A stretch of 64,000 bases of DNA from Ditylenchus dipsaci. Lineage: Eukaryota > Nematoda > Chromadorea > Rhabditida > Anguinidae. The notes below the pieces were generated by a model. The model searched no databases. It was not told the origin of the DNA and saw nothing but the letters and a program-made list of their open reading frames with translations. Positions 19,200 through 31,241 of the stretch are shown here, one piece after another (position 1 is the stretch's first letter; every line of letters begins with the position of its first letter). The stretch covers positions 310,001 to 374,000 of the forward strand of contig SADC01001334.1 in the NCBI GenBank assembly GCA_004194705.1. The letters are read 5' to 3'. The position numbers and the translations under genes are program-made.

Positions 19200-20580
19200 C
19201 TTTATTACTTATTTTCTTGAATTTCTTATAGGAAAAAGATGTTTTTCCAAATTGCTTCGTAGTGGCAGTTTAATTTTTTTTCGCTGTAGAGTGTGAAATA
19301 TGGTTCTAAAAATACGCAGATTTTTTGAAAATTTTTGGCATTTCAACATTCTCGATAAATTCTCACTACCTAATTCAAAATCATATTCTTGGCATTATGT
19401 TTTTGACCAACTTTTTTAAGACTATTCTTAGCCAAATTACCACTTATTTTGTAGCCAGTGAAATGAGCTACAATTTGATGGGTGATTTGTCTAAGAGCAG
19501 ACTTCAAAAAGGGGTCAAAACACAATACCGAAAACACGATTTTAGCTTACAGGGTGGGTTATTCCAGGGTGGGTGATTAATCAAGAATGTAGAGCGTTTA
19601 GTCCGGTGCTCATGTTTTTGAAAAAAACTTTGCAGTGTTTTCAATCCTCCAGTTTAATCCTCCAATCATCCAATTGACAAAAACCAGAACGCGAATCTCG
19701 ATTCGTTCTAAAAAATTCGCCCTGAATTAATAATTTCGGTCAAAATTTGACCTTGGCTAGAAACCTTGACATTTTGAGCACTGATTCAAAAACAAACATT
19801 CTTATCCAAATATAATCTAACAATACTAAATTTCCTCGGTAATTTTAATTTTCGAACAGAATTGTATAAAAAATATTAGGGGATGATCTGGCCAAGAGTA
19901 GCAAGTTAACTGTGTCAAAATGCCAGCACCACAACTTTTAGTCCTATGTCCACACCTAAGCTACTTTTTCAAATTCTGTTTACAAATTCAGATTACTGAG
20001 GACATGTCGCGTACTAGTAAGTCTCCGAAAATAAAATATTTCTAACAAGAATTAGGTACCCACTATTATAAAAAAATTTTCTAAAAAATAGTAGCAACTG
20101 CCAAGTATTTCTGCTATGATTACTGAATTTTATTTGGTTAGTCAGCCTCTTAAAAAAAATTTACAGCAACTACAAATCCTTTGCCACTACATCTTAGCTC
20201 CAGCTAATTATTTTTTCTAGTTGCTCCCAACTTCCTGTTCCTCAACTCCAAGCAAAAGGTTTAAAAAGAAGCAAAAAGAAGAAATCTTTTTGTTTGTTTT
20301 ATTCTTTGCCAGTGGTCCTCCATTTGACTGTCGTCACCATTTGGCCGAGTGGAAAAAGAAGAATATTGAATGGGGTTGTACTTGGAAAAGAGAATAGGAA
20401 AAAGCTAGGGGAGTCCCGAGTGTCTGCCTTCTATTGAGGCTGGCCTAATGCACTAAGCTATTTTTTGCGGTAGAAGGAGAAAAATTACTTTGTGCTGTGG
20501 TAGCCTGCTCCACCAGTGCAGCTCCTTGAAAAATTGGGTACTGTGACCCAATTATTAAAAAAAATTAGTTTTGATTGAGT
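19200..20580. other. No gene seen
   Basis: AT-rich DNA without a supported coding frame. TTTTGTAGCCAGTGAAATGA at about 19449 is a weak inverted pair with AGCTACAATTT, but no element ends were found. Confidence 0.5.
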
Positions 20581-20590
20581 TTCATATGTT

Positions 20591-20704
20591 TGGGGTTGTC
20601 AAAGATTCGAAATTTTCGAACGTTCGATTCGAAGTCGAACGTTCGAAAAAATCTCGAACATTTCGAATAATCTTCGAAAACGAACGTTAGATTCGATAAC
20701 CCTA
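20591..20704. mobile_element. 114-bp hAT-type MITE (TGGGGTTGTC), 8-bp TSD
   Basis: Flanks are CATATGTT (20583-20590) and CATTTGTT (20705-20712). Ends are TGGGGTTGTCAAAGATTCGA and TTCGATAACCCTA. The interior repeats TTCGAACGTTCGA words. Confidence 0.75.
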
Positions 20705-20836
20705 CATTTGTTCTTTTCGAAAAAAAAGTTTTTATTTTGAAAAAGTAACAGCTTGAAAAATCAAGGCAAACTGCGACGTGTCAGGATGGGTAAGGCGAGT
20801 TTTTGCCCTATGGTTTTTTTTTAAATGACCATCTAC

Positions 20837-21872
20837 TAGGGTTGGACAAATTTGCAAATATTTGGAATCGTGCAAATATTTGCGCAAATATTTAAATATT
20901 TGCAAATATTTCGCAAATATTTGCATGATTCCAAATACCGTGAGAATTATGCAAAATACCACACCTACGCTCAATAACATCAAATTAAAGTTTTATTCTT
21001 AACATCCAACCATCAAACTAATCATCCTCGAACAAAATATCATCATCTGACACCTCACAGTCTTCATTGGCGTTTTCTTCTTGTTCTTCCACTCCAAGTT
21101 CTTCTTCTTTTTCTTCCACCGATGCATCCCTCCGGCTTGATTTATTAAAGAGATCCGCATGCTCGAGCATCAGATTGTGCTTGATTAACGTCAGCTTCGA
21201 GGCCATCTCCACTTCGAGTCTGAAAACATAAATTTCTAACATTTAGCGATTAAATTTTTTCTTAAATGTTAACGTAATTTTGACACACCCTGTAGAATCC
21301 CGTCCAGAATGTGAGACCATCGACCGGAGGCGTCGCTTTCAGAGCGTCCCATGCGAATTTGCGTTGTCTCTCGGCGAACTTCCCTGTCCTCCCTCTCCAC
21401 TGAGCCAGCTCGATCATAATCTAAATTACAACTCGCATATAATTATCAAATGACTTTTACAATGATCACTTACTTCATTTTCCCTGGTGATGAAGGCCGG
21501 ATTCTTCGAGATCTTGTTTGCCAACGATGAGATGGAAAGCCATTTCTGTTGCATTCCCGATGTAGCTGGCTGGACAGAACTTACAGGTGGCTTTGATCTT
21601 CTTCTTTCCTTCGATGACCTCTTCAGTTGAGACGAAAAATTGCCACGACCAGTGCTTTGCTTTTCCAAGCATTTGTACTAAAAATGGTCAAGATTTATCC
21701 TAATTAGTAATTACCATCGTTCGACATAAACATCCGTCCATTTTCTCTTAAAATGAAATTTTTAAATATTTGCACATTTTTGTTAATCGCAAACATTTCA
21801 ACAAATATTTGCAAATATTTGCGCAAATATTTACACAAATATTTGCGCAAATATTTGCATTGTCCAACCCTA
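20837..21872 (-). mobile_element. hAT-type deletion derivative, perfect 8-bp TSD
   Basis: CCATCTAC flanks both sides (20829-20836 and 21873-21880). Ends are TAGGGTTGGACAA and its inverse, followed by about 100 bp of repeated CAAATATTTG words on each side. On the minus strand lie two transposase-exon-like blocks. One (about 21670-21480) has KATCKFCPASYIGNATEMAF, a Cys-x2-Cys BED-finger-like pattern. The other (about 21242-21018) is a tail rich in Glu/Asp (VEEKEEELGVEEQEENANED). The catalytic middle is missing. A second copy of the host repeat at 22605-22850 lacks the insert. Confidence 0.8.
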
Positions 21873-21889
21873 CCATCTACTGATTTTGA

Positions 21890-22850
21890 CTCAAAATGAG
21901 ACCCACGAATTAACTGTAGAATTTATTAAGTAATTTTTATCAATTCTACAGTTTGTGCCTTGATGACTGCAGAAATTCTTGAATATTATACGAGAATTTA
22001 TACAGTATTCACAAGGCATGAATTGTAGTATTAATAATTGTAAAATTACTCGTATATCATACGGGAATTTCTACAGTTATGCACAAGGCACAAACTGTAG
22101 AATCGATAACTGTAGAATTTCTCACTTAGCAGCAGTAGTGTTGATTTTACATTAATATGTTATATATTCACTAAATTTTCGTATTGCATTTCTTTGGGTA
22201 AATAAAAAATGTCTTTGAAGAGAGTTAACTATAGAGATACTTGACCACAGCTGACTACGGAGATAGTTAAAGGACGATGGGTTTTGCGCGCATTGGCATG
22301 TGCAAAATTTGAATTGGCGGGGGACACTTCTCTTTCGTCTAATTCTGTACTCTTTCGAGTCATTTAAAACAACTCGAAAGAGTACACTGATAGACGAAAG
22401 AGAAGGGGGAAAAAGAGGGAACAGGGCCACTTCTATAGTGCCTATAAGTACCAAAGAGTATTAATTCTGTAAGCAGTGAAGGACACTTACAAATTCAGCC
22501 CCTTGTGGTGGACGGAAAGTATAAGTACTCTGACCTGATCAGGTCGATCAGCCGGGTCGATCCCGAGGGTTGTCTTTCAATAATTGTTGGATGGCTGAGC
22601 CCTAGTTTTTGCCCTATGTTTTTTTTAAATGATCATCTACTGATTTTGACTCAAAATGAGACCCACGAATTAACTGTAGAATTTATTAAGTAATTTTATC
22701 AATTCTACAGTTTGTGCTTTGAGAATTTATACAGTATTGACCAGGCATAAACTGTAGAATTAATAATTGTAGAATTACTCGTATATCATACGGGGATTTC
22801 TACAGTTAAGCACAAACTGTAGAATCGATAACTGTAGAATTTCTCATATG
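21890..22850. repeat. Duplicated segment and TTCTACAGT palindromes
   Basis: The sequence around 20795-20836 plus 21873-22130 is repeated at about 22605-22850 (ACTGATTTTGACTCAAAATG, ACCCACGAATTAACTGTAGA and onward). 22267-22420 holds a TTAAAGGACG...-type unit with TTCTCTTTCGTCTA / AGACGAAAGAGAAG inverted centre. No gene. Confidence 0.75.
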
Positions 22851-23822
22851 TTTCTGTCACGTTTCGTGATTTACTAACTAGAATTTCTTTATACACCCAT
22901 GATCTAACTGTTCGTTTAATTCAGCGGTAACCTTGTCAAAACTGACATTTAGGGCAGTTGCACTAAGCTATTTTTTCTCGTTGTATTAGCGTGTATTTAT
23001 GCCTAGCTGCTTTCACTCATATTATCTGGTTGTGTGAGAGGACAATTGAACTAATTTGCAAACGTTGTACTTTTATGCCATTTTCGGAATAATTTAGCGC
23101 AATAGCATTTATTTTAGGTGCTTACTTGTTTTTTGTTGCTATATGTTTTTATTTATCTCTCATTAATATTCTCTTGAGTTTTACCCTAGATAAAGGCTTT
23201 CAAGGCGGAGAAACGGTTTTATGAAAGTAGCGTCTGAAATTTTTTTATTTCTGACTTTCTGACGCAGAATTGATTGTGGAACGTGCAGAATTAACTGTGA
23301 AATTTCTCGAGTAATATTCTAGAATTTTCACAGTTATTTCAGCGCCCATCATCTTGTTTCAGGGTTATCATGTCCCATCCAGACTATTGTGCGATTTTTT
23401 CTTGACTTTGCAAAATATTGCCTGTACCGCGCAATTAAAGGGGCGTACTCACAATAATAATTGGTGCTGCGGTGAAATTCAAAAATTTTCCTAATCCTTG
23501 AACTTCTGTACGTATTGATGGCCTGGTTTGAATTCTAGGCCTGTTTTGTTAGAAACCAAGTTAAAAAAAATTGCACAGAAGTTCAATGATTAGGTAAAAA
23601 GTTTTCAATTCTCTGGCAGCACCTGCCTTTTCAAGTCAGAAAAAAGTTATGCTGGAGGCGTGTTATCAGAGGCATAGCCAGAAAAATGTGACGGTGGAGG
23701 GGGGGGGGAGGCTAAAGCTCACTTAGCCGCCCCCCTGCCTACTTCCATGCGTATTATTATTACGTGATGAAATATTAAGTTTATTACACAAAAAAATAAC
23801 CCTTTTAAACCTTGTTTTTTTC
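22851..23822. other. Upstream of the kinase gene; no coding frame
   Basis: AT-rich DNA with a short TTCTAGAATTTTCACAGTTA-type palindrome near 23290-23330. A TTTTTTTCAG acceptor at 23823 just before the kinase ATG suggests that a 5'-UTR exon lies somewhere in this stretch. Confidence 0.45.
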
Positions 23823-23848
23823 AGGAACATTAGACCTTAATATTTGCC

Positions 23849-26551
23849 ATGATGGGTATGTTCTATGATCGCCGGAATTCAGAAGCCGGCAATAGTCCTT
23901 CTCAAAAATCTAACCTATCCAATACCCATGGAGCCATGCCTTCAACCTGCGCTTCTGCCGGATCTATTTCCATGGATGCCTCCAAAATAGCTCAGAATAT
24001 TTGCCTACCTGACCAACACCCCCATCCAGAACAAGAAGAACAGCCAGCCCTGGACTATATTTATTCTGAGAAAAGAGTCTGTTTCAGTGGTCATCAGCAC
24101 TATTACGAGTACCTGGACACCCCCGCCTCCCTGGTCGGTCATGGCTCCTATGGCACTGTGTTCAAAGGTCTGGATCATCAGACCAATGACATTGTGGCTG
24201 TCAAGAAGATGGCCAGAATAAATGGTTAGTTTAATTTTGAAAACCCAGAATCATCACTCCTGTACGTGATTTTCAAGATTTCTTATGTAGAATTTCAAGG
24301 AGAGAAAAATGGAGAAAACGGTGTTTTAATTTCGCATAAAAATTGTGATTTCAGATCATATTTCAAAGGTAGATTAAAGTGGGAAAAATCTTCAGAAAAC
24401 TTTAGACTTGAATTCTTAATAGCCTTTTTTGACAAATTCTTGTACAAGATGGTCGATTTGCATATGAAAGTGCTCTTGAAATTGAAAACCATTGTCAAAT
24501 TTTCAATTTTATTTGGGACAACAAATATGAATGGTCAAAAATTGACTTCTGTAAAGTTTGTTCAAATTTTCGTTATCTCGAGTGGAATTCCAACTAAGAC
24601 AATGATTAAAGGACGTTGTCTCTTCCTGATCAATGGTCCCGCGCCAATTTAAAAATTATTGCCTAATGAATGAACTTTTGTACGGATTTTTCAACTTGGT
24701 TTCTAACAAAACAAGGCCCATAATTCAATTTTAGGTATAGTTGTGTTAGAAACCAAGTTAAAAAATCCTTACAGAACTTCAATGATTAGGGGAAATTTTT
24801 TAATTGGCGCGGGACCATTGATCAGGAAGAGACAGGGTCTTTTAATAAGCAAATCGACCAAGCTGAACACGATTTAGTCAAAAAAACCTGCTTGAAATAA
24901 AAAACAAAAGTTTTCTAAAGATTTTTTACCATTTTTCCTACCTCTGAAAAATGCTCTGAAATTATTATGATTTGTATGTATAACTGAAAAAACGTGATTA
25001 AATGCTGGTCTAGAATTATGAATCACTAATCTAAAACATTGACTCGAGTAATTTGCCTTGGTTTCCCAAGTTAATTTTTTAGAAGATTTTTTACTCTTCC
25101 GTGAGTTTTATCTGCCTTTTCAGAATTTTTTAAAAGGAGTGAAAACTGAAGAAAAGAGTACAAACATTCCAAAAAATCAGCTTTGAGGGCAAGGAAAATT
25201 ACTAGGGTGGGTGTTTGAAACTACTATGGTCTATTTGCAGTCAAACCAGATGAATTGGAGACCATGAAAAGGGTGAGCAACCCCACCTTGTCTCTTTGAT
25301 TGATATTTGCGATGAAGTGGGAGATATAACCTATTTGGTCATGGAGCTGTGCCACACTGATCTGGACAGGCATTTGAGGTGGAAAGCTGTGGATGGACGA
25401 CTGGGTGCTGAGGAGCTCAAGTAATATATTTCTAGCGGCAGCACTCGCTCAAAATCTTCATTTCTAAGCCGATTCATACTTTTTGCTTTCAGAACAGTGA
25501 TCCGGAGCATAGCCACCGGCTATTATGCGCTGTACGAAAAGCACATTGTCCACCGAGACATCAAACCCCAGAACATACTGCTCAACTATGACTCTAGGGC
25601 CAGCATTGTCACAGCCAAACTGACCGACTTTGGAGTGTCCAGAGTGCTGGCTGAGGAGGGCAAACTGTGCAATGTGGCTGGAACTTTATTTTTCATGTCT
25701 CCGGAAGTGGGAGCCAACCTGGTTAAGGTGGGCTTTGTTTATTGTTGGTAAAACAACGGTTGGTGTTTGTCGTGTGTATTTTTAGTTTTTGTCCGCAAAA
25801 ATCTGAATGATTAAACAAAATTGCAAAATGGTGCTCGGCTGCTAAAATATGAACTACACTAGTAGGATTATCTCTAAATATGTTCTCTTTGCCTTGGTCC
25901 CTCCTGTTGTATTTTTTGCAAATTTTTGACGCCCTCCCCATTTTCGGAATTATTTTTGCGCGCGGAAATTGTTGCAATTGTTTTTAATTACATAAAAATT
26001 TAAAAAAAAGTAAGTCAGACCCTAGGTGGGATCGAACCTGTGAGTTCAAAACACCCCTAAGAATCTGTTTTAACTTAGTAAAACTGAATTTTTTTCTTTT
26101 TCTAGTTGTGTGAGTATGATCACAAAGCTGACATGTGGTCCATTGGATGTGTGATCTATGAGTGCCACACCGGAAATGTGAGTTATTGCATATTTTCTCT
26201 ATCTGAAACCCTTATAATGCTTGTATTTCAGATGCCCTTTAACGAGTGCTCCCTTTGCCGCCTATTCCTCAACTGCGCAGGTGGGAATTATGAAGCCTAC
26301 GAGTTGCCATCTCTCCCAAAGCACACAGACCACCAGTTGGAGCTGCTGATAGCCTCTTTGCTAGAGGTCGACCGAGAAAAGAGGCTGACCCTCGTCAATT
26401 CTATACCAGTATGGTTTTGAATAGTCCAACAGAGCCTGGGTTATCCTCAAATTTGTCCAGTTCTTCTTTGGCTTCTCACACTCCTTCTATGGTTCAACCA
26501 TCCTGTAATTACAGCGATTCCAAACTGGGTGTGATTGATAAAAACGAATGA
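23849..26551 (+). CDS. Atg1/ULK-like serine/threonine protein kinase
   Basis: Exons: 23849-24224, 25241-25420, 25493-25727 (or 25721), 26106-26177, 26232-26551. The kinase motifs appear in order: glycine loop GHGSYGTVFKG, ATP lysine AVKKM, hinge LVMELCH, catalytic loop HRDIKPQNILL, DFG, activation-segment end SPEV and helix F DMWSIG. A disordered Ser/Gln-rich stretch of about 85 residues precedes the domain and a Ser-rich tail of about 45 follows it. HRDIKPQN and the overall spacing resemble Atg1/ULK, which start autophagy by phosphorylating its early factors; other kinase groups cannot be excluded. Two breaks each look like one lost C: at CCCC near 25281, before CDEVGDITYLVMELC, and near 26391, after DREKRLTL. 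If not assembly errors, the second gives a stop at 26420 and the first would kill the gene. An upstream TTTTTTTCAG at 23823 suggests a 5'-UTR intron. Confidence 0.75.
24605..24858. mobile_element. Palindromic MITE in kinase intron 1
   Basis: TTAAAGGACGTTGTCTCTTC then CTGATCAATGGTCCCGCGCC faces GGCGCGGGACCATTGATCAG then GAAGAGACAGGGTCTTTTAA. The middle has an inverted AACTTGGTTTCTAACA pair. Same TTAAAGGAC family as 11546-11940 and 12336. Confidence 0.8.
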
Positions 26552-26639
26552 GTAGAATTTATACGATCATCATTAGGTTATGATACAAAATTTCTCGTCA
26601 AGGTGAAATTTAAGCACAGCTCAGTTGTGTTAGGCCATC

Positions 26640-27185
26640 GTATTTTTGACTTGAAAAAAAAAGACTTGAAAAAAATGACTTTCTTAAAAAATTCGATCCC
26701 GGGCATGGTTCACCTTTTTGGGTAATCCTTTTTTCTAGGGCAAATGTACTTTTTTGGGGCAGAAATACTTTTTTTGGGGCAGATGGGCTTGGGCAGATAT
26801 ACTTTTTTTGGGCAAATATACTTTTTTGGGGGCGAATATATTTTTTTTTGGAGCAAATTTTTTTATGAGGCAAATTTTCTCTTTTTTGGGAAAAATTAAT
26901 ATTTCTCTAAAAAAAATTTTCTGGAAAAAAAATTTGTCCCGAAAAAAAGAAAAATTTGCCACTTAAAAAATGAATTTGCTGCGAAAAAATATATTTGCCC
27001 CAAAAAAGTATATTTGCCCAAAAAAAGGTATATTTGCCTGAAAAAAATATATTTGCCCCAAGCCCATCTGCCCCCAAAAAGTATTTCTGCCCCAAAAAAT
27101 ACTAAATTTCCTCCAAAAAGGATATGTTCCCAAAAAAAAGTAAATTTGCCTAAAAAAAAGCAAATTTGCGGTGTATTCACTACTA
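26640..27185. repeat. Foldback of GGGGCAAATATACTTTTTT units
   Basis: The left half (26700-26930) repeats TACTTTTTTGGGGCA words; the right half (26940-27180) repeats the inverse. Open frames here (FFGANFFM-type) are products of the repeat. No gene. Confidence 0.75.
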
Positions 27186-27389
27186 GGGTCCAAATTTATA
27201 AAATACATGTGAATAATCTTACAAAATAATCGACATCTTAGATAAGATTCAACCAAAAGTTCAACCATTTTTTGCAGTCATCTGACGTTTTTTTAGGAGG
27301 TTTTTGCTAAAATAATCTTTTACCACAGATTGGTCTTTATAACAAAAAATCCTTTATAGTACAGAAATAATTTGAAAGAAAAGTGAAGG

Positions 27390-27690
27390 TAATGCAGAGG
27401 GTTCGAGCCTGAATGACTTCGAAATACAACAAAGTACCCGCCTCCTCCAAAGAGCACTTTTTCTTTGAGCCTACCTTTTTCGTTTCCCTTGATTTTTTTC
27501 ACCCCGATCCACTGCAATGTGGAGTGTGCTGGTCTTTCGCCGTGATCGGCCAAATACACTTGGTGTTTTCGGTGCAAAAGGTGTAAAATAGGTGAAAAAT
27601 GAAAAAAAATTGGGTTAGAGAAAAATACTTTTTGGAAGGGGTGGGCACGCGCTTGGGCTGCTGTCAAATTAACCCTGTCATCCACTGAGC
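27390..27690. mobile_element. CTCCAAAGAG-family MITE, most intact copy
   Basis: Ends are GTACCCGCCTCCTCCAAAGA and the inverse of GGAAGGGGTGGGCACGCG. About 300 bp, uninterrupted. The right flank holds CCACTGAGCCACGTG and the left flank GGGTTCGAGCCTG. Read on the minus strand these resemble pol III box A and box B, so this copy may have split a tRNA-like SINE. Confidence 0.7.
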
Positions 27691-27699
27691 CACGTGTGC

Positions 27700-28470
27700 G
27701 TACTATCTTATAGTGGCATATTTCTGTATACAATACAATCATTTTATTGTTTTTTCTCAGAATGTATGTCAGGAATGTATATCATGTACAGCTGTTCCAC
27801 TCCTGTCTGTTGCTTTAATTGACTGCTGCAAAATCAAGCAGACTTTTATTTTTCTTATTTTTAGCAGAAAGCTAAAAATACTTTGGTTGGGGTTGGTTTA
27901 CTAGTGAATCGCCATCAACATTCTTTCGTGGTTTAGCAAGTGTGCATGTGCTTATCACCTTCTTCTCCATTCCTGCTACTCTCACTAGTCTATCAATACT
28001 ACTACTACAGCTGTTGCTTGTTGTCTATAAACATTCTATATGTTCTCATTGATTCCTTCTTATTGTTACACCCATTACCCTTTCTAGAGGCTTTCCTGAT
28101 TGTTTAGCAATGTCTGTTTATTTTTTTCGAAAGTCAAGAGAACTCAATGAGCTTGTTGTTTGAAAGCATATCTATAGAAAAATCATAATTTAATGTAATA
28201 AACAAGAAATAAAGGTTTCCATAAAATTCTCACAATATAACTACTGTAAATGTTCTAATGAAACCCGTCGGTTTTGTTGCCAAAATATCTTTTGGTAAAT
28301 GCCTTGATCCGATGTTGGTTTTTTGTAGAAAAGAGCCTTGGGTCACTTGTTCTTTTTCCGAACTCGTTTAAGAAATTTGTTGTCGCTTTCCCGAGAAACC
28401 AAACGATAGCCGGTACGGAGAAGTTTCTGACATTTGTATGCTTTGCAAAGACCTGAACCAGCACTTTCCG
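27700..28470. other. No gene supported
   Basis: Short overlapping frames only. An inverted AAACCGACGG/AACCGATGTT-type match near 28260-28320 is too weak to call. Confidence 0.4.
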
Positions 28471-28481
28471 GGCTTGATAAC

Positions 28482-28595
28482 TGTTACATATAGGTAAAGT
28501 TACTGCTATTTCCGAAGATCTACACGTGTAGGGCAGTGGGTTAGCTTCCCACTTTTTACGTTGCAACAATTGGCACAGTCGCAAGTTCGATTTCG
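28482..28595 (+). repeat. tRNA-derived SINE, copy 1
   Basis: AGATCTACACGTGTAGGGCA, then GTGGGTTAGCTTCCCACTTT (box A-like), then GCAAGTTCGATTTCGC (box B-like). The head matches the copy at 32150-32260, including the upstream ACATATAGGT. Confidence 0.6.
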
Positions 28596-28689
28596 CAAGG
28601 GTCCCGGACATTTAATATAATTCCAATTCCTCCCATTTCTTTCTAATTTCGGACCTTCCCATTCGGCATTTCAAATAAGTGGTTGTATT

Positions 28690-31227
28690 TAGGCTTGGGC
28701 GTAGGATTGGAATCCCATGGGATTCCCAGGATTGGAATCCCAGAAATTTCGGAAATCCCAATCCCAAATCCGAAAGTTTCAGAGTCCGAAATCCCAAATC
28801 CCACCAGTTGGCATTTCGAAAATCCAAAAATTATCCCAAAATCCCAAAAAAATGCGTTCAAATTCATTTAGTGTCAAAACGAAAAGAAAATTTTCTTTTA
28901 CATGACTTCTGTTTGTTCTATTTGTCATTTGTTTCGTCATTTTTGTTGTTTTTGTCTTCATATTTGTTTCTGTTCATTTTTTAATGTGTTTTTATTTCAA
29001 GCAAAATGGTTCACAACATCTGGAAAATCGATCTCTTTGAACCTGCTGGTGAAGGCTGGGCCATTTGCAAAATCTGTCGGCAAGCGGAAGCAAAGAAGTA
29101 CAAGTACAAAATCTCTGCTGGCTCTTTTAAATCACTCATCGTTCACACCAAGCAGCATCCCGAATATGAAGCCGAGATCGCCGAACTGGAAAATAAGTCG
29201 GAAGAGGCCGCCGTGATGAGCAACTTTATGGTCAGATCGTCTGGTAAGTTTTTATTTAATTGTTATTTTCATCATTTTAATTTTTGTGTTTCAGGTGACA
29301 TGAGCTCGCTAGACAGAAAAGTCATCAACTTCATCGCCGAAAACTGCATCTCGTTCAATGCCGTGGAAAGCCGATCATTTATCTCTCTTTTCAACTCGAC
29401 CAACTCAACGGAAAAGCTTAAGTTCCGTCAACACTACTCCAGAACTGTTCTTCCGCGTGCCTATGGAGCTGTCGTCACTCTCATCAAAGCTAGGGTGGAG
29501 AAACTGCGGCCCATCTCGTTCACAACAGACATTTGGTCGTCAAGCTCTTACTCTTTTATCAGGTATATTTTTTATTGTTGCAACTTCTAACTTGTATTTC
29601 AGTCTCACGGCCCACGGAATTAATGAAGAATGGGAAAGGGTAAAGTACATCCTTGCTGTCCGAGAGCTGTCTGGTAGTCACACTGGCGTTCAAATCAATC
29701 TGGCCATCAAGAGAATACTCGAGGAATGGGACATCAAAGAAGAACAGTGCCATGTCTTTCTGCGAGACGGAGCCGCCAACATGAAGAAGGCCTTTACAAG
29801 TTGGTTTATTTTTTATTTGTAATTCGATTTCCTATTACCTTTTTCAGGGAAATTCGATCATGCCAACTGTGGAGCGCACAAACTAAACTTGGCAGTCAAG
29901 GGTACAATGCGCTCGGCTCGTCCACTAATTGAAGAACTGTTGGGCAAATGCAGAAGAATTGCGGGACACTTTTCAGCCTCCAACTTGGCCAAAGACAGAC
30001 TTCGTGAATGCCAACAGGATGCGGAAATAAAAAACCAATCACATCATCCAGGTTTTTTATTTCGTTTTATTTCATTTGCTGAACTGCCCAACTCAGTTTA
30101 ATTCTAGGACGAAGACACTCGATGGAACTCGACATTGGCTATGGTGGAACGACTTCTGAAGCAGAAAAAAGCCGTTCAGATGTACTTTGCACTTCATGAT
30201 CCGCCTACGGAAGCCAATGATCTCTCCCGCTTGGAATGGAATATGCTGAAGCAACTCACCTTTCTCCTGGAACCAGCCGAAGCTTCGTCGCTGGATTTGT
30301 GCAAGAATGACTCCCACCTCGGCCTCCAAATTGCAAGTGCTCAAATGTTGGCGAAGGAATTGGCAGAAGTGGTGGCACCGGAGCTCTCGGTCGAAAAGTA
30401 AATGCTGCAAGCACAGATTGAGGGCAGATTTGGTGGACTCCAAAACAACAGGTATTGGTGATTCATATTATTGACTTTGTTTTAAAAATTGTTTTCAGAA
30501 ACCACGGATTGGCTCTCTTCCTCGATCCCAGATTCAAAGACCGACGTGTTGAGGACAATGCTGAATTCCATCTTCTTGTCAAGAAGTGGATCACAAAGCA
30601 ATATCAACCGTCCTCCGAAGTTGAAGCAGAGCAAGTGCCGGTTGTGGTCGAATCGTCGCAAGAGGAACCTGCCGCAAAGAAACCAAGAAGTTTGTTTGCC
30701 AGAGAAAAAATCACAGAAGTGGAGCCTTTGCCTACGCTCAACACCTGGATGGAGAACCTCGCATTTGTGAGTCTATTCTATTTGATTAATTTGTTAAATG
30801 TTTCAACTTTTGAGGAACTTGTATCGTACAACGCTGAGAAGACTGAGCAGATGTCGTCCGATCCGCTCACCTATTGGCAGAAGCATGTGGTCCGCTTCCC
30901 GATCCTCTCCAAGGCTGCGCGTCGATATCTCTCGGCACCTTCAACTTACGTGGCCAGTGAGCAGCTCTTCAGTCATGCCAGGGATATTTTCGACTACAGA
31001 AGGGGCAAGCTTGATCCGAACACTGCAGAAAAACTAATCTTCTTGAACAAAGCTCTGGAATATGTTAATTTCTCGTATTGATTGTTTGTTTGTTGTTTGA
31101 AATTGATTAAAATCATTGAATAGTTAATCAAGTGTTTGATTTTGAACAAATCCCAAATCCCACTGGGATTCCCAGAATTTTGGAAATCCCAATCCAAAAT
31201 CCCAAAAAACACGAACGCCCAAGCCTA
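28690..31227 (+). mobile_element. Complete hAT transposon with perfect 8-bp TSD
   Basis: GTTGTATT flanks both sides (28682-28689 and 31228-31235). Ends are TAGGCTTGGGCGT and its exact inverse. Inside each end lie repeated GGGATTGGAATCCC-type words (AATCCCA/TGGGATT), as hAT subterminal repeats often do. The element is 2538 bp and encodes a BED-finger hAT transposase. It sits directly beside a Tc1/mariner MITE that starts at 31242. Confidence 0.95.
29006..31081 (+). CDS. hAT transposase, BED-finger type, with two breaks
   Basis: Exons: 29006-29243, 29295-29562, 29603-29799, 29848-30051, 30108-about 30451, about 30499-30765 and about 30814-31081. The order is BED-type finger (CKICRQ... HTKQHPEY), catalytic region (FTTDIWSS, then [15 protein letters not shown]), the [12 protein letters not shown] motif, and a C-terminal dimerisation region ([15 protein letters not shown], then [12 protein letters not shown]). 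This is the standard hAT DDE transposase layout. Two defects are visible. An A6 run near 30030 puts exon 4 one base out of phase with the DTRWNST block. An in-frame TAA stands between LSVEK and MLQAQIE (about 30399-30401). The 3' part of the gene is otherwise open, so inactivation, if real, is recent. Confidence 0.85.
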
Positions 31228-31241
31228 GTTGTATTACAATA

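Noticed and set aside
26610..27268. Several overlapping 60-100 codon frames on both strands
   Set aside because: All derive from the GGGGCAAATATACTTTTTT foldback; composition follows the repeat.
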